From Endomychus coccineus (Eukaryota; Arthropoda; Insecta; Coleoptera; Endomychidae): 64,000 bases of DNA. The first letter of the stretch is position 1; every line of letters starts with the position of its first letter. Both the position numbers and the translations under genes were made by a program. Below the pieces are notes generated by a model. The model was not told the DNA's origin. It was given only the letters and a program-made list of their open reading frames with translations, and searched no databases. The stretch is from contig CAUEHT010000002.1 of NCBI GenBank assembly GCA_958510875.1, positions 62,001-126,000 on the forward strand. Reading direction: 5' to 3'. Shown in pieces: positions 23,784 to 31,899 of this stretch.

Positions 23784-24502
23784 TTAGATGTATATATAAC
23801 TATCAAAACCCTTGCGATAACGTCCTTTATTCATATCACAGTCTTTGTTTATCATAAGGAATCCATATTTATCTTTCCAACATACGCTACATATCTCTTT
23901 GAATTTTTCGAGTGAAATGTCGGTACTTACATGATCGGTGAATATATGTTTCAAATTGAAAATTTGAAAATAATCAAGCAATTGGCATTGTCGGGCAATC
24001 CACGTTTTGGACATTTAGCAAAAGACTGGCAAAGATAGAAACTATCAATTGAGTTGTGTCTGCCTCTTGAAAAATAAGCACGAATTTTCTGCTGTTTCTC
24101 AAACATCACGTCATCGAATATTATTATCGAATTAGGCCTCGCTTCTGTGGGGTCTATGACCTCATCACTTTCGGTACAAGGAAAATATCCAAGCCCCTCA
24201 ATTTTCTTCAATGTCTCCTTTAGTAACTGGTATTTTGGTTGGTGTAAAGACTTCGAATATATGTACACGTTTTCAAATTTCAGGCCGTTAGCATCCAACA
24301 ATAGAGATAACATCACATTTGTTTTCCCACAATTACTTGGACCACAGATTATTGTTCGTAGAGTATTAGGCAGCAAAGAGCTGTGACGTTGTGGTTGTTC
24401 AACATTCTCATTGCTTGACCCTAAGTTCATAATACTCAACGAGTCTTTTTGCTTAACAATCTTCATCATGCCTGAAGGCGAATCGAAATCATACTGGAAC
24501 AT
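23784..24502 (-). pseudogene. Polinton packaging ATPase, copy A (frameshifted)
   Basis: The N-terminal 178 or so codons are open with Walker A GPSNCGKT and Walker B SIIIFDDV, as in copy B. A net 8-bp loss at about 23,960 (CAAATTTTCAATTTG in place of CAAACAGGATGAGCTC...) shifts the frame. The last 60 codons continue in another frame (NLKHIFTDHVSTD...). The TATA-like box of copy B reads TATATGAA here. Confidence 0.85.
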
Positions 24503-24616
24503 ATGTTAATAAGCATTTGTTCATATACTAGATGATGATGTTATATTGTGTATGTCTGATCACGCGGTTAGGTACTTCTACGCTTCTCTCTCTCATAATC
24601 AGGTATCAAATACATG

Positions 24617-25060
24617 TTAAATAGGTATGAATGTTGAAACACGAGTCTGAAACACGTGTCTGGATGCTGAAACACGTGTCTGAATGCTGAAACACGTGTC
24701 TGAATGTTGAAACACGTGTCTGAATGATGAAACACGTGTCTGAATGCTGAAACACCTGCCTGAATCCTGAAACACGTGTCTAATACACGTGTCTGAATGC
24801 TGAAACACGTGTCTGGATGTTGAAACACGTGTCTGAATGCTGAAACACGTGTCTGAAACACGTGTCTGAATGCTGAAACACGTGTCTGGATGTTGAAACA
24901 CGTGTCTGAATGTTGAAACACGTGTCTGAAACACGTGTCTGAATGTTGAAACACATGTCTGAATGTTGAAACACGTGTCTGCATGTTGAAACACGTGTCT
25001 GAATGTTGAAACACATGTCTGAATGTTGAAACACGTGTCTGAATGTTGAAACACGTGAGT
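24617..25060. repeat. 20-bp minisatellite with CACGTG core (array 1)
   Basis: Unit TGAATGTTGAAACACGTGTC, repeated about 20 times with some half units. The core ACACGTGT is a perfect palindrome (an E-box). The same unit, inverted, forms arrays at 26,640-26,880, and in this orientation at 37,590-37,960. The long ORFs across it are repeat artefacts. Confidence 0.95.
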
Positions 25061-25260
25061 AGATGTACTGGACTACCACGGCACCAGGATATCCGGTCTC
25101 CACTTCCGGTCTAGCTGTCGATGTGCATCCGGTGCATGAGCTCGTCCTTATCAGTTTTGAAAGGATGTAGGTGATAAGGATTTTATTTTATTTGTAAAGA
25201 GTATACAGGGTGTGTTCAAAAAGTGTGTCACATGTACAGAGTCACGTGACTAACACATGG
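25061..25260 (+). repeat. 200-bp spacer shared by Polinton junctions
   Basis: ATATCCGGTCTCCACTTCCGG, CATCGACAGCTAG-type and GGATGTAGGTGATAAGGATT phrases recur inverted at 37,400-37,570 and in direct orientation at 48,460-48,610. It ends with ACAGGGTGTGTTCAAAAAGTG, which resembles a MITE end. Confidence 0.8.
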
Positions 25261-26400
25261 CAGCATGGCGGCCCTAAGGTCCAACTGTCATGGCGACCAT
25301 AAGGTCCAGCTGTCATGGCGACCATAAGGACCAGCTGTCATGGCGACCATAAGGACCAGCTGTCATGGCGACCATAAGGACCAGCTGTCATGGCGACCAT
25401 AAGGACCAGCTGTCATGGCGACCATAAGGACCAACTGTCATGGCGACCATGAGGTCCAGCTGTCATGGCGACCATAAGGACCAGCTGTCATGGCAACCAT
25501 AAGGACCAGCTGTCATGGCAATCATGAGGTACAGGTTGCTTCGTGTAGGTGTCACCACCAAGTGACAGCTGTCATGGTGACCATAAGGTCCAGCTGTCAT
25601 GGCGACCATAAGGTCCAGCTGTCATGGCGAGCATGAGGTACAGCTGTCATGGTGAGCATGAGGTACAGCTGTCATGGCTACCATAAGGTCCAGCTGTCAT
25701 GGCGACCATAAGGTACAGCTGTCATGGCGAACCCAAGGTACAGGCTGCTTCATGGAGATGTCACCACCACGTGACAGCTGTCATCGAAGGTACAGAATGC
25801 TTCGTGGAGATGTCGCCACCACGTGACAGCTGTCATGGCGACCCTTGGGTAAAGGCTGCTTTATGGAGATGTCGCCACCATATGACAGCTGTCATGGTGA
25901 ACCAAAGGTACAGGTTGCTTCGTGTAGGTGTCACCAACACGTGACAGCTGTCATGGTGAGCTAAAGGTACAGAATGCTTCGTGGAGATGTCGCCACCACG
26001 TGACAGCTGTCATGGCGACCCTTGGGTACAGGCTGCTTTATGGAGATGTCGCCACCATATGACAGCTGTCATGGTGAACCAAAGGTACAGGTTGCTTCGT
26101 GTAGGTGTCACCAACACGTGACAGCTGTCATGGTGAGCTAAAGGTACAGAATGCTTCGTGGAGATGTCGCCACCACGTGACAGCTGTCATGACGACCCTT
26201 GGGTACAGGCTGCTTCATGGAGATGTCGCCACCATATGACAGCTGTCATGGTGAACCAAAGGTACAGGTTGCTTCGTGTAGGTGTCACCAACACGTGACA
26301 GCTGTCATGGTGAGCTAAAGGTACAGGCTGCTTCGTGTAGGTGTCACGTGACAGATGTCATGGTGGACCGAAGGTACAGGCTGCTTCGTGTAGGTGTCAC
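25261..26400. repeat. 25- and 59-bp minisatellite with CAGCTG core (array 1)
   Basis: The left part (25,261-25,700) has units of about 25 bp, ATGGCGACCATAAGGACC plus AGCTGTC. The right part has a unit of about 59 bp built on the same core plus GGTACAGGTTGCTTCGTG, TAGGTGTCACC and CACGTG. The centre ATGACAGCTGTCAT is a perfect 14-bp palindrome. Inverted copy at 36,420-37,395; related arrays at 46,330-47,050 and 48,610-49,500. Confidence 0.95.
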
Positions 26401-26590
26401 CACCACGTGACAAAGACTGCTTTGTCATTGTTTCAATCCGGCGACCATAGTTTACGAACGATGATGACGTCACTGCTTCGAACCGATGACAGTAACTGAT
26501 TCAATCCGGCGACCATAGTTCACGAACGATGATGACGTCATCATCGTTCACGAACTATGATGGGCTAATGAGGAATAAAATGTGAATAAT
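26401..26590. repeat. TGACGTCA-centred palindromic repeats (cluster 1)
   Basis: Two partial units, then a 46-bp near-perfect palindrome at 26,514-26,559, whose core is the exact palindrome CGATGATGACGTCATCATCG flanked by inverted GTTCACGAAC. The centre is a consensus cAMP-response element. Four more 46-bp copies lie at 36,201, 38,044, 47,546 and 50,147. Confidence 0.9.
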
Positions 26591-26639
26591 CATAACGATT
26601 GTATTACATTCATACACATGTTTTTTCGCATGATTCAAC

Positions 26640-26885
26640 ACATGCTTTAACATTCAGACAAGTGTTTCAACATTCAGACACGTGTTTCAACATTCAGACA
26701 CGTGTTTCAACATTCAGACACGTGTTTCAACATTCAGACAGGTGTTTCAGCATTCAGACACGTGTTTCAGACACGTGTTTCAACATTCAGACACGTGTTT
26801 CAGCATTCAGACACGTGTTTCAGACACGTGTTTCAACATTCAGACACGTGTTTCAACATTCAGACACGTGTTCCAGCATTCATAC
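26640..26885. repeat. 20-bp CACGTG minisatellite (inverted array, before ATPase B)
   Basis: About a dozen units of GACACGTGTTTCAACATTCA, the reverse complement of array 1. Array 1 stands upstream of ATPase copy A in the same relative orientation, so the arrangement is mirrored. Confidence 0.95.
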
Positions 26886-26978
26886 CTATTTAACATGTAT
26901 TTGATACCTGATTTTGACAGAACCGTAGAAGCACCTAACCGCGCGATCAGACGTACACAATATTACATTATCATCTAG

Positions 26979-26986
26979 TATATAAA
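26979..26986 (+). promoter_or_regulatory. TATA box upstream of ATPase copy B
   Basis: TATATAAA, 25 bp before the first ATG (27,004). That is too close for this ATG to be inside a transcript starting about 30 bp downstream. The in-frame Met codons at residues 12-13 may be the real start. Copy C keeps the box (about 48,033); copy A has lost it. Confidence 0.4.
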
Positions 26987-27003
26987 CAAATGCTTATTAA
27001 CAT

Positions 27004-27729
27004 ATGTTCCAGTATGATTTCGATTCGCCTTCAGGCATGATGAAGATTGTTAAGCAAAAAGACACGTTGAGTATTATGAACTTAGGGTCAAGCAATGAGA
27101 ATGTTGAACAACCACAACGTCACAGCTCTTTGCTGCCTAATACTCTACGAACAATAATCTGTGGTCCAAGTAATTGTGGGAAAACAAATGTGATGTTATC
27201 TCTATTGTTAGATGCAAACGGTCTGAAATTTGAAAACGTGTACATATATTCAAAGTCTTTACACCAACCAAAATACCAGTTACTAAAGGAGACATTGAAG
27301 AAAATTGAGGGGCTTGGATATTTTCCTTGTACCGAAAGTGATGAGGTCATAGACCCCACAGAAGCGAGGCCTAATTCAATCATAATATTCGATGACGTGA
27401 TGTTTGAGAAACAGGAGAAAATTCGTGCTTATTTTTCAAGAGGGAGACACAACTCAATTGAAAGTTTCTATCTTTGCCAGTCTTTTGCTAAATGTCCAAA
27501 ACATGGATTGCGCGACAATGCCAATTGCTTGATTATTTTCAAACAGGATGAGCTCAATTTGAAACATATATTCACCGATCATATAAGTACCGACATGTCA
27601 CTCGAAAAATTCAAAGAGATATGTAGCGTATGTTGGAAAGATAAATATGGATTCCTTATGATAAACAGAAACTGTGATATGAACAAAGGACGTTATCGCA
27701 AAGGTTTTGATAGTTATATATACATCTAA
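27004..27729 (+). CDS. Polinton genome-packaging ATPase (A32-like), copy B
   Basis: 241 residues. The Walker A motif GPSNCGKT is at residues 54-61, the Walker B IIIFDD at 126-131, and a downstream LCQSFAK at 157-163 fits the sensor strand of FtsK/HerA-type packaging ATPases. In this family the enzyme drives DNA into preformed capsids. It is the first gene of the intact block, read away from the central minisatellites. The first ATG may be upstream of the transcription start (see the TATA box), so the protein may begin at residue 12 or 13 without losing any motif. Copies A and C are broken; this is the only intact one in the window. Confidence 0.85.
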   Translation: MFQYDFDSPSGMMKIVKQKDTLSIMNLGSSNENVEQPQRHSSLLPNTLRTIICGPSNCGKTNVMLSLLLDANGLKFENVYIYSKSLHQPKYQLLKETLKKIEGLGYFPCTESDEVIDPTEARPNSIIIFDDVMFEKQEKIRAYFSRGRHNSIESFYLCQSFAKCPKHGLRDNANCLIIFKQDELNLKHIFTDHISTDMSLEKFKEICSVCWKDKYGFLMINRNCDMNKGRYRKGFDSYIYI

Positions 27730-27771
27730 CATGTATATATACTTTCATTTGAAATAGACAACCCGCTCAGC

Positions 27772-28836
27772 ATGGACGTGGGTGTGAGTAACACGCTTAA
27801 AGAAAAACAACAATTGAAGAAAAAAATTTGGGAGTTAGCAAACGTTGTGAGGAAAAAATATATGGCTGTGAAATTGGGTAAAGCTGAAAATGATGAGATT
27901 CTAGATAATATGTTCAGGAATGTATCTAAACCTCTGGAGGAAATTGCGAAAAATGCTGAAATAATCAAACAAAATTCGTTGGTTAAACCTAAAAGTATTG
28001 TTTCTACAGCAACACAAATGGAGAACATACCAATCCCAAATATTGTAACTGAAGGGGAAGAGTTCGTATATAACCCCCAAAATACTGAGGAGGATGTGTT
28101 TACCCTCGAACCTACTATCGATCAGATTCGTGAAGAATTCAGAAATTATAAGAAAGATAATGCAGAGGCTACAGAGGAGTTTCTGCAACAATACCCCACA
28201 TTAGCACGTTATTACTTGGAAGGATTCCTATTGGATGATGATGTCAAGAAATACGATGATAGAATGGGATTGCAATATAATTCAACTTTAGACAAATGGT
28301 TCATGGGTAATCAACCTATAGAAATTGATAGTGAGAGTAATATAATTATCAAGGGTACTCCGTTCAAGGGTACCACAGGACTGTATAATTTGATATTTTA
28401 TAGAGATGTTCTACCTGATACTTACACTGTGGAAGATGGGAAAAATTACAGTCAAATGATGGAAATGACTAGTGCCCATAGGCGTAATAACGATCCAGCT
28501 GATCGAATAAGAAACATTGTAAAATACAAAAATGTACTGAAACCTTTGATTAATTCCATGAAAAGACCCAGAGCCAAAACATACACTGGAAGTGCATATA
28601 TCAAAAATGATATGCTTGAATATAACGAGAAACCTATCGAATATGTTTATTGGGATGACGTTAACGAAATTGTGGATAGACTGAGACTTCTTGTTGCATC
28701 CTCGCATGCAGATAACCATAATCATCACAATGAGATAATCTCTATAATAGAAGAATTGATAGAGGCAGGGGTAATTGAACAAAAACCAGGTGTAAGACAA
28801 ATTCATCTCAGTTATAAAGATGGTTTCAATGGATAA
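27772..28836 (+). CDS. Polinton-associated protein of unknown function, copy B (354 aa)
   Basis: It starts 42 bp after the ATPase. Residues 1-70 are rich in Lys, Glu and Leu, likely coiled coil. The middle is acidic (EEDVFTLEPTIDQIREEF). The C-terminal half has WFMGNQPIEID, GTPFKGTTGLYNLIFY and TSAHRRNNDPADRIR, which resembles a family of uncharacterised insect proteins found next to Polinton capsid genes (DUF8207-like, recalled, not searched). A His/Asn-rich insertion (NHNHHN) near residue 318 is absent from copy A. It ends ...YKDGFNG, overlapping the next start by 17 bp. Conservation of an open frame in both copies argues for function; a scaffold or structural role would be a guess. Confidence 0.75.
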   Translation: MDVGVSNTLKEKQQLKKKIWELANVVRKKYMAVKLGKAENDEILDNMFRNVSKPLEEIAKNAEIIKQNSLVKPKSIVSTATQMENIPIPNIVTEGEEFVYNPQNTEEDVFTLEPTIDQIREEFRNYKKDNAEATEEFLQQYPTLARYYLEGFLLDDDVKKYDDRMGLQYNSTLDKWFMGNQPIEIDSESNIIIKGTPFKGTTGLYNLIFYRDVLPDTYTVEDGKNYSQMMEMTSAHRRNNDPADRIRNIVKYKNVLKPLINSMKRPRAKTYTGSAYIKNDMLEYNEKPIEYVYWDDVNEIVDRLRLLVASSHADNHNHHNEIISIIEELIEAGVIEQKPGVRQIHLSYKDGFNG

Positions 28837-29473
28837 GTTTGGCAGAGCCTCCTCTTCCATGTGGATATATGATACAAATGTATTTAATAATAATTTCAAA
28901 CAAGTTCACGGACAAGGATTATTCCTAACGAGCGATGGAAGTTATGATATGGAAAATCGTAGATTGTGCAACGTAAAATCACCGAATGATGATGGAGATG
29001 TTGCAAATAAAGTATATGTTGATAAATTAACACACAAACTGAATCTGAAAACGGAAACCAGTCTCAAAGATACCTTCAATGTTAGGGTTGATAATTTGAT
29101 CAAAGATATCAACAAGGATCTGGATGAACATAACTTAACGAATGACAAGGTTATTCTCAACATTGATAAACATCTGATGGACATTCAGAATAAATATAAT
29201 GGAATGGGGATCTATATAAAATCAGAGTATAAAACAATCAGTGATAGTGTGAGGGAAAACAGAAATGAATTGAAAGAGATCAATAACACATTTAACAGTG
29301 TGAACATGCGTCTAAATGACATTACTAGTAAAGTGGAGGCGTTAGAACGACGGATGACATCTGTGGAACCTTCTAAGAAGAGACCCTCATCATCCACAAC
29401 AACAAAGCAGGGCTCTGTGAAACGTATATCTCCAAATCCTGTGAATATACCCAAAAAATTAATTCTACACTAG
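28820..29473 (+). CDS. Fibre-like coiled-coil protein, copy B (217 aa)
   Basis: Its start overlaps the end of the 354-aa gene (ATGGTTTCAATGGATAAG); a second in-frame ATG at 28,829 is equally possible. Residues 38-75 contain MENRRLCNVKSPNDDGDVANKV, followed by YVDKL, the N.R..NV..P....DA..K.YVD pattern known from phage and virus fibre proteins. Residues 75-185 are a long charged helix with repeated hydrophobic spacing, and the last 35 residues are a Ser/Thr/Lys-rich basic tail. The likely role is a trimeric spike on the virion vertex; this is inference from the motif and the neighbours. Intact also in copy A. Confidence 0.7.
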   Translation: MVSMDKFGRASSSMWIYDTNVFNNNFKQVHGQGLFLTSDGSYDMENRRLCNVKSPNDDGDVANKVYVDKLTHKLNLKTETSLKDTFNVRVDNLIKDINKDLDEHNLTNDKVILNIDKHLMDIQNKYNGMGIYIKSEYKTISDSVRENRNELKEINNTFNSVNMRLNDITSKVEALERRMTSVEPSKKRPSSSTTTKQGSVKRISPNPVNIPKKLILH

Positions 29474-29490
29474 ATTTCCACATTGATAAG

Positions 29491-30414
29491 ATGAGTAGAG
29501 AACAACTTGTGCATGAGCTTCATAAGCCGAGTAGGAAGAATTTCAAACGACGCAGAACGATCATAAAAGGTTTGGATGATTTGTGGCAAATGGATCTGGC
29601 AGAAATGGGTAATTACGCTCGTGAAAATAGAGGATTCAAATACATTTTGATTATGATCGATTGTTTCTCGAAATTTCTATGGACACGCCCGCTGAAAACA
29701 AAATCAGCCGAAGAAGTTCGGAAAGCGGTCAGTTCTATATTGCTAGAAGGACATCGTAAGCCTAGGAATCTGCAAAGCGATCAGGGAAAAGAATTCTTCA
29801 ATAAACACTTTAACGATCTAATGAAGAAACATAATATCAATCATTATAATACGTATAGTGTGAAAAAAGCAGCCATTGCTGAACGTGTCATTCGAACTTT
29901 AAAGGAATCGCTCTACAAACATTTCAGTCTCAGCGGGAAATACAAATGGCTTGATATACTTGAAGAAACCACAGAAAAATATAATAAACGTAAACATAGT
30001 ACTATAAATATGGCTCCAATAAAAGTGACGAAACAGATTGAGAGCGAGATATTGAAGCGATCCTACTCACACATCAAGTTAGCTCTGCCTCACAAATTCA
30101 ACGTAGGAGATGTGGTACGAATAAGTGAGGCTAAACATATTTTTGAGAAGGGATTTACGCCCAATTGGAGTACGGAATTATTTAAAATCATCAAAGTAAA
30201 AATTACCAACCCGGTCACATATCTACTAGAAGATATGACCAACGCACCAATCAGCGGCTGTTTCTACGAGGAAGAATTACAGAAAACAAAACAACCCGAT
30301 GTGTATTCAGTCGAAAAAATATTACGAAAGAGGAGGGGTCAACAGTATGTGAAATGGTTGGGTCTAGATAATAATCACAACAGTTGGATCAATAATTCGG
30401 ATCTCGTTCAATGA
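29491..30414 (+). CDS. Polinton integrase with chromodomain (F54H12.3-like)
   Basis: 307 residues, retroviral-type DDE integrase. First Asp is D35 (LWQMDLAEM), second D97 (LQSDQGKEF), Glu E131 (AIAERVIRTLK). After the core come an SH3-like region (FNVGDVVRISEAKHIFEKG) and a C-terminal chromodomain of about 35 residues (VEKILRKRRGQQYVKWLG ... SWINNSDL), typical of Polinton integrases. There is no N-terminal HHCC zinc finger, as in other insect members that I recall. The enzyme joins the TIR ends to target DNA and would make the 6-bp duplications seen here. Only the first 25 or so codons survive in block A. Confidence 0.9.
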   Translation: MSREQLVHELHKPSRKNFKRRRTIIKGLDDLWQMDLAEMGNYARENRGFKYILIMIDCFSKFLWTRPLKTKSAEEVRKAVSSILLEGHRKPRNLQSDQGKEFFNKHFNDLMKKHNINHYNTYSVKKAAIAERVIRTLKESLYKHFSLSGKYKWLDILEETTEKYNKRKHSTINMAPIKVTKQIESEILKRSYSHIKLALPHKFNVGDVVRISEAKHIFEKGFTPNWSTELFKIIKVKITNPVTYLLEDMTNAPISGCFYEEELQKTKQPDVYSVEKILRKRRGQQYVKWLGLDNNHNSWINNSDLVQ

Positions 30415-30694
30415 ATCCATCATTGATCATTTGGAGATTATTAGGAACAAACAAATAGCTGGAATATTATTGACTCGAGGGTATGGTTATTATAATAGAA
30501 CAAAAATTCCGTGAATATGAGGGTGAATCAAGAGTGAAGATTATAATATTTGAAACATATATTGTTAAGATTATACTTAAGTCTTTTGTATTGAGAAAAT
30601 GTTGAAATTAATAAAAAATATTATTTTGAGATCTTTGATCTTTCTCCCTCCCCTCGTTAAATAACGGTGCAATCTTGAATTTTCATCAGTCTGT
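30415..30694. other. Intergenic sequence before the PLA2-like gene
   Basis: AT-rich, no ORF. It ends with CTCGTTAAATAACGGTGCAATCTTGAATT, which is also kept in block A (about 21,765-21,800). It probably holds the end of the integrase transcript (AATAAAAAATATT near 30,610) and the promoter of the next gene. Confidence 0.4.
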
Positions 30695-31477
30695 ATGGAA
30701 GCGTACGTAGGAGAAGGTGTTCTCAATACGCTTATAAACAAGCTCCCGTTTGAACTTCATATTCCTGGTTATCAATTCTGTGGTCCCGGTACAAAATTAG
30801 AAGAACGGTTGAGAAGAGGAGATTCAGGTATCAATCCACTCGATAAAGCTTGCCGCCAACACGATATTTCATATCTGCGAAACGCTAGTTTGGAAGGACG
30901 TCACGAGGCGGATAAAATATTAGAGAACGCTGCTTGGCAACGTGTCAAATCTAAAGACACAAAATTTGGAGAAAGGATTGCCGCTTTCGGTGTAAATAAA
31001 ATTATGAAGGCAAAGAGGAAATTGGGAATGGGTATGAGAAAGAAGGTTGGGTTCGGAAGTGCAATTGTCGATGGGGTGAGAAAAGTTATGAAGAATAAGT
31101 TTGACTCATCCAATCTGAAGAAAACATCCCAAACAGCGTTGAAAGTTGCACGAAAACAATTCAAAAAAGCGGGTGGTCGGAAAAATGTTCGGTTACCAAG
31201 AGTAATTCCTATTCCAAAGACTGGAGGATTTCTACCATTTTTAATACCTCTGTTTGCCGGCTTATCAGCTGCTGGAGCATTGGCGGGGGGTGGTGCAAGC
31301 ATCGCTAAGGCCGTCAACGACAGCAAAGCAGCTCGGAAAACCTTGGAGGAAACGGAAAGACATAATAAAACAATGGAAGCTATAGCTTTGGGGAAACAAG
31401 GATCTGGTCTATATTTGAAAAAGTATCGCAAAGGTCTTGGTCTATATTTGAATAAACATCTAAAAAACTGTCAGTAA
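30695..31477 (+). CDS. Phospholipase A2-like plus pVI/pX-like virion protein
   Basis: 260 residues. Residues 26-32 (YQFCGPG) form the calcium-binding loop and residues 50-57 (DKACRQHD) the His-Asp active site of the compact PLA2 domain known from parvovirus VP1 and from some Polinton/adintovirus proteins. A strongly basic middle follows (KAKRKLGMGMRKKVGFG). Then comes a hydrophobic Gly/Ala helix (FLPFLIPLFAGLSAAGALAGGGA) and an amphipathic end with paired YLKKYRKGLG-type repeats, resembling adenovirus core or membrane-lytic small proteins. The expected role is membrane passage of the particle, but that is inference from the domains. In block A this gene is reduced to its first codons. Confidence 0.8.
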   Translation: MEAYVGEGVLNTLINKLPFELHIPGYQFCGPGTKLEERLRRGDSGINPLDKACRQHDISYLRNASLEGRHEADKILENAAWQRVKSKDTKFGERIAAFGVNKIMKAKRKLGMGMRKKVGFGSAIVDGVRKVMKNKFDSSNLKKTSQTALKVARKQFKKAGGRKNVRLPRVIPIPKTGGFLPFLIPLFAGLSAAGALAGGGASIAKAVNDSKAARKTLEETERHNKTMEAIALGKQGSGLYLKKYRKGLGLYLNKHLKNCQ

Positions 31478-31848
31478 ACCTACCCAGAAGACCTCTGACC
31501 GATCTCGATCTACGAAAACTAGCAAAAGCTCTGAAAATTCCCCATTTTAGAGGAGTATTTATGCGTGATGAACTACCATCCAACGGACCATGGAAAAACG
31601 AGCGTGGAATAGTTAATTTAGATAGCTCGGACAATGGAGGCACTCACTGGGTTGGGTTTAATAAAGTCGGTGATACAGTTTTATATTATGTTAGTTTTGG
31701 CAATTTACGCCCCCCTCGCGAACTAGTGGATTATTTCAAAAAGTGTAAGATATTATTCAATCACGATAATATTCAACAATATAACACTTATAATTGTGGT
31801 CAGTTATGTTTAGATTTCCTCTCTAACTCTTCAGTTGTGCTCGACTAA
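31454..31848 (+). CDS. Adenain-type cysteine protease, with catalytic acid position changed
   Basis: The only ATG is at 31,561 (MRDELPSNGPWKNERGIVNL). Family-typical sequence (DLDLRKLAKALKIPHFRGVF) continues upstream in frame to a TAA at 31,453, overlapping the end of the PLA2/pVI gene without any ATG, so the true start is unclear (lost start, non-AUG start or splicing). The catalytic His is in GTHWVGF, the catalytic Cys in YNCGQLCLDFL. In the segment that normally reads D-S-F-G the acid is replaced by Val (YYVSFGNLRPP), so cleavage activity is doubtful. The role in the family is maturation of capsid precursors. It ends at a TAA, 51 bp before the minor capsid start. Confidence 0.75.
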
Positions 31849-31863
31849 CCCTGCATTTATTAG

Positions 31864-31871
31864 TATATAAA
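31864..31871 (+). promoter_or_regulatory. TATA box of the minor capsid gene
   Basis: TATATAAA, with an arthropod-type initiator TCAATC 32 bp downstream (A at 31,896) and the ATG at 31,900. The spacing fits a pol II core promoter and picks the ATG at 31,900. Confidence 0.5.
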
Positions 31872-31899
31872 TAGATTGTTGGTAAAGTTTGCATCAATC

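Noticed and set aside
24568..25103. Several 80-150-codon ORFs (FQHSDTCF-type repeats) in the CACGTG arrays, also at 26.6-27.0 and 37.6-37.9 kb
   Set aside because: A 20-bp unit without stops is open in all frames of one strand; three overlapping frames are equally open and unit number varies.
25699..25944. 81-codon ORF repeated at 36,707-36,952 (identical protein)
   Set aside because: Lies wholly in the CAGCTG minisatellite; identity reflects the inverted repeat, not selection.
24617..26400. CRISPR-like regular repeats
   Set aside because: Units are contiguous with no unique spacers, and the genome is eukaryotic; they are minisatellites.
30901..31431. 176-codon antisense ORF opposite the PLA2/pVI gene
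   Set aside because: Shadow of a Lys/Arg-rich gene; the sense frame has recognised motifs.
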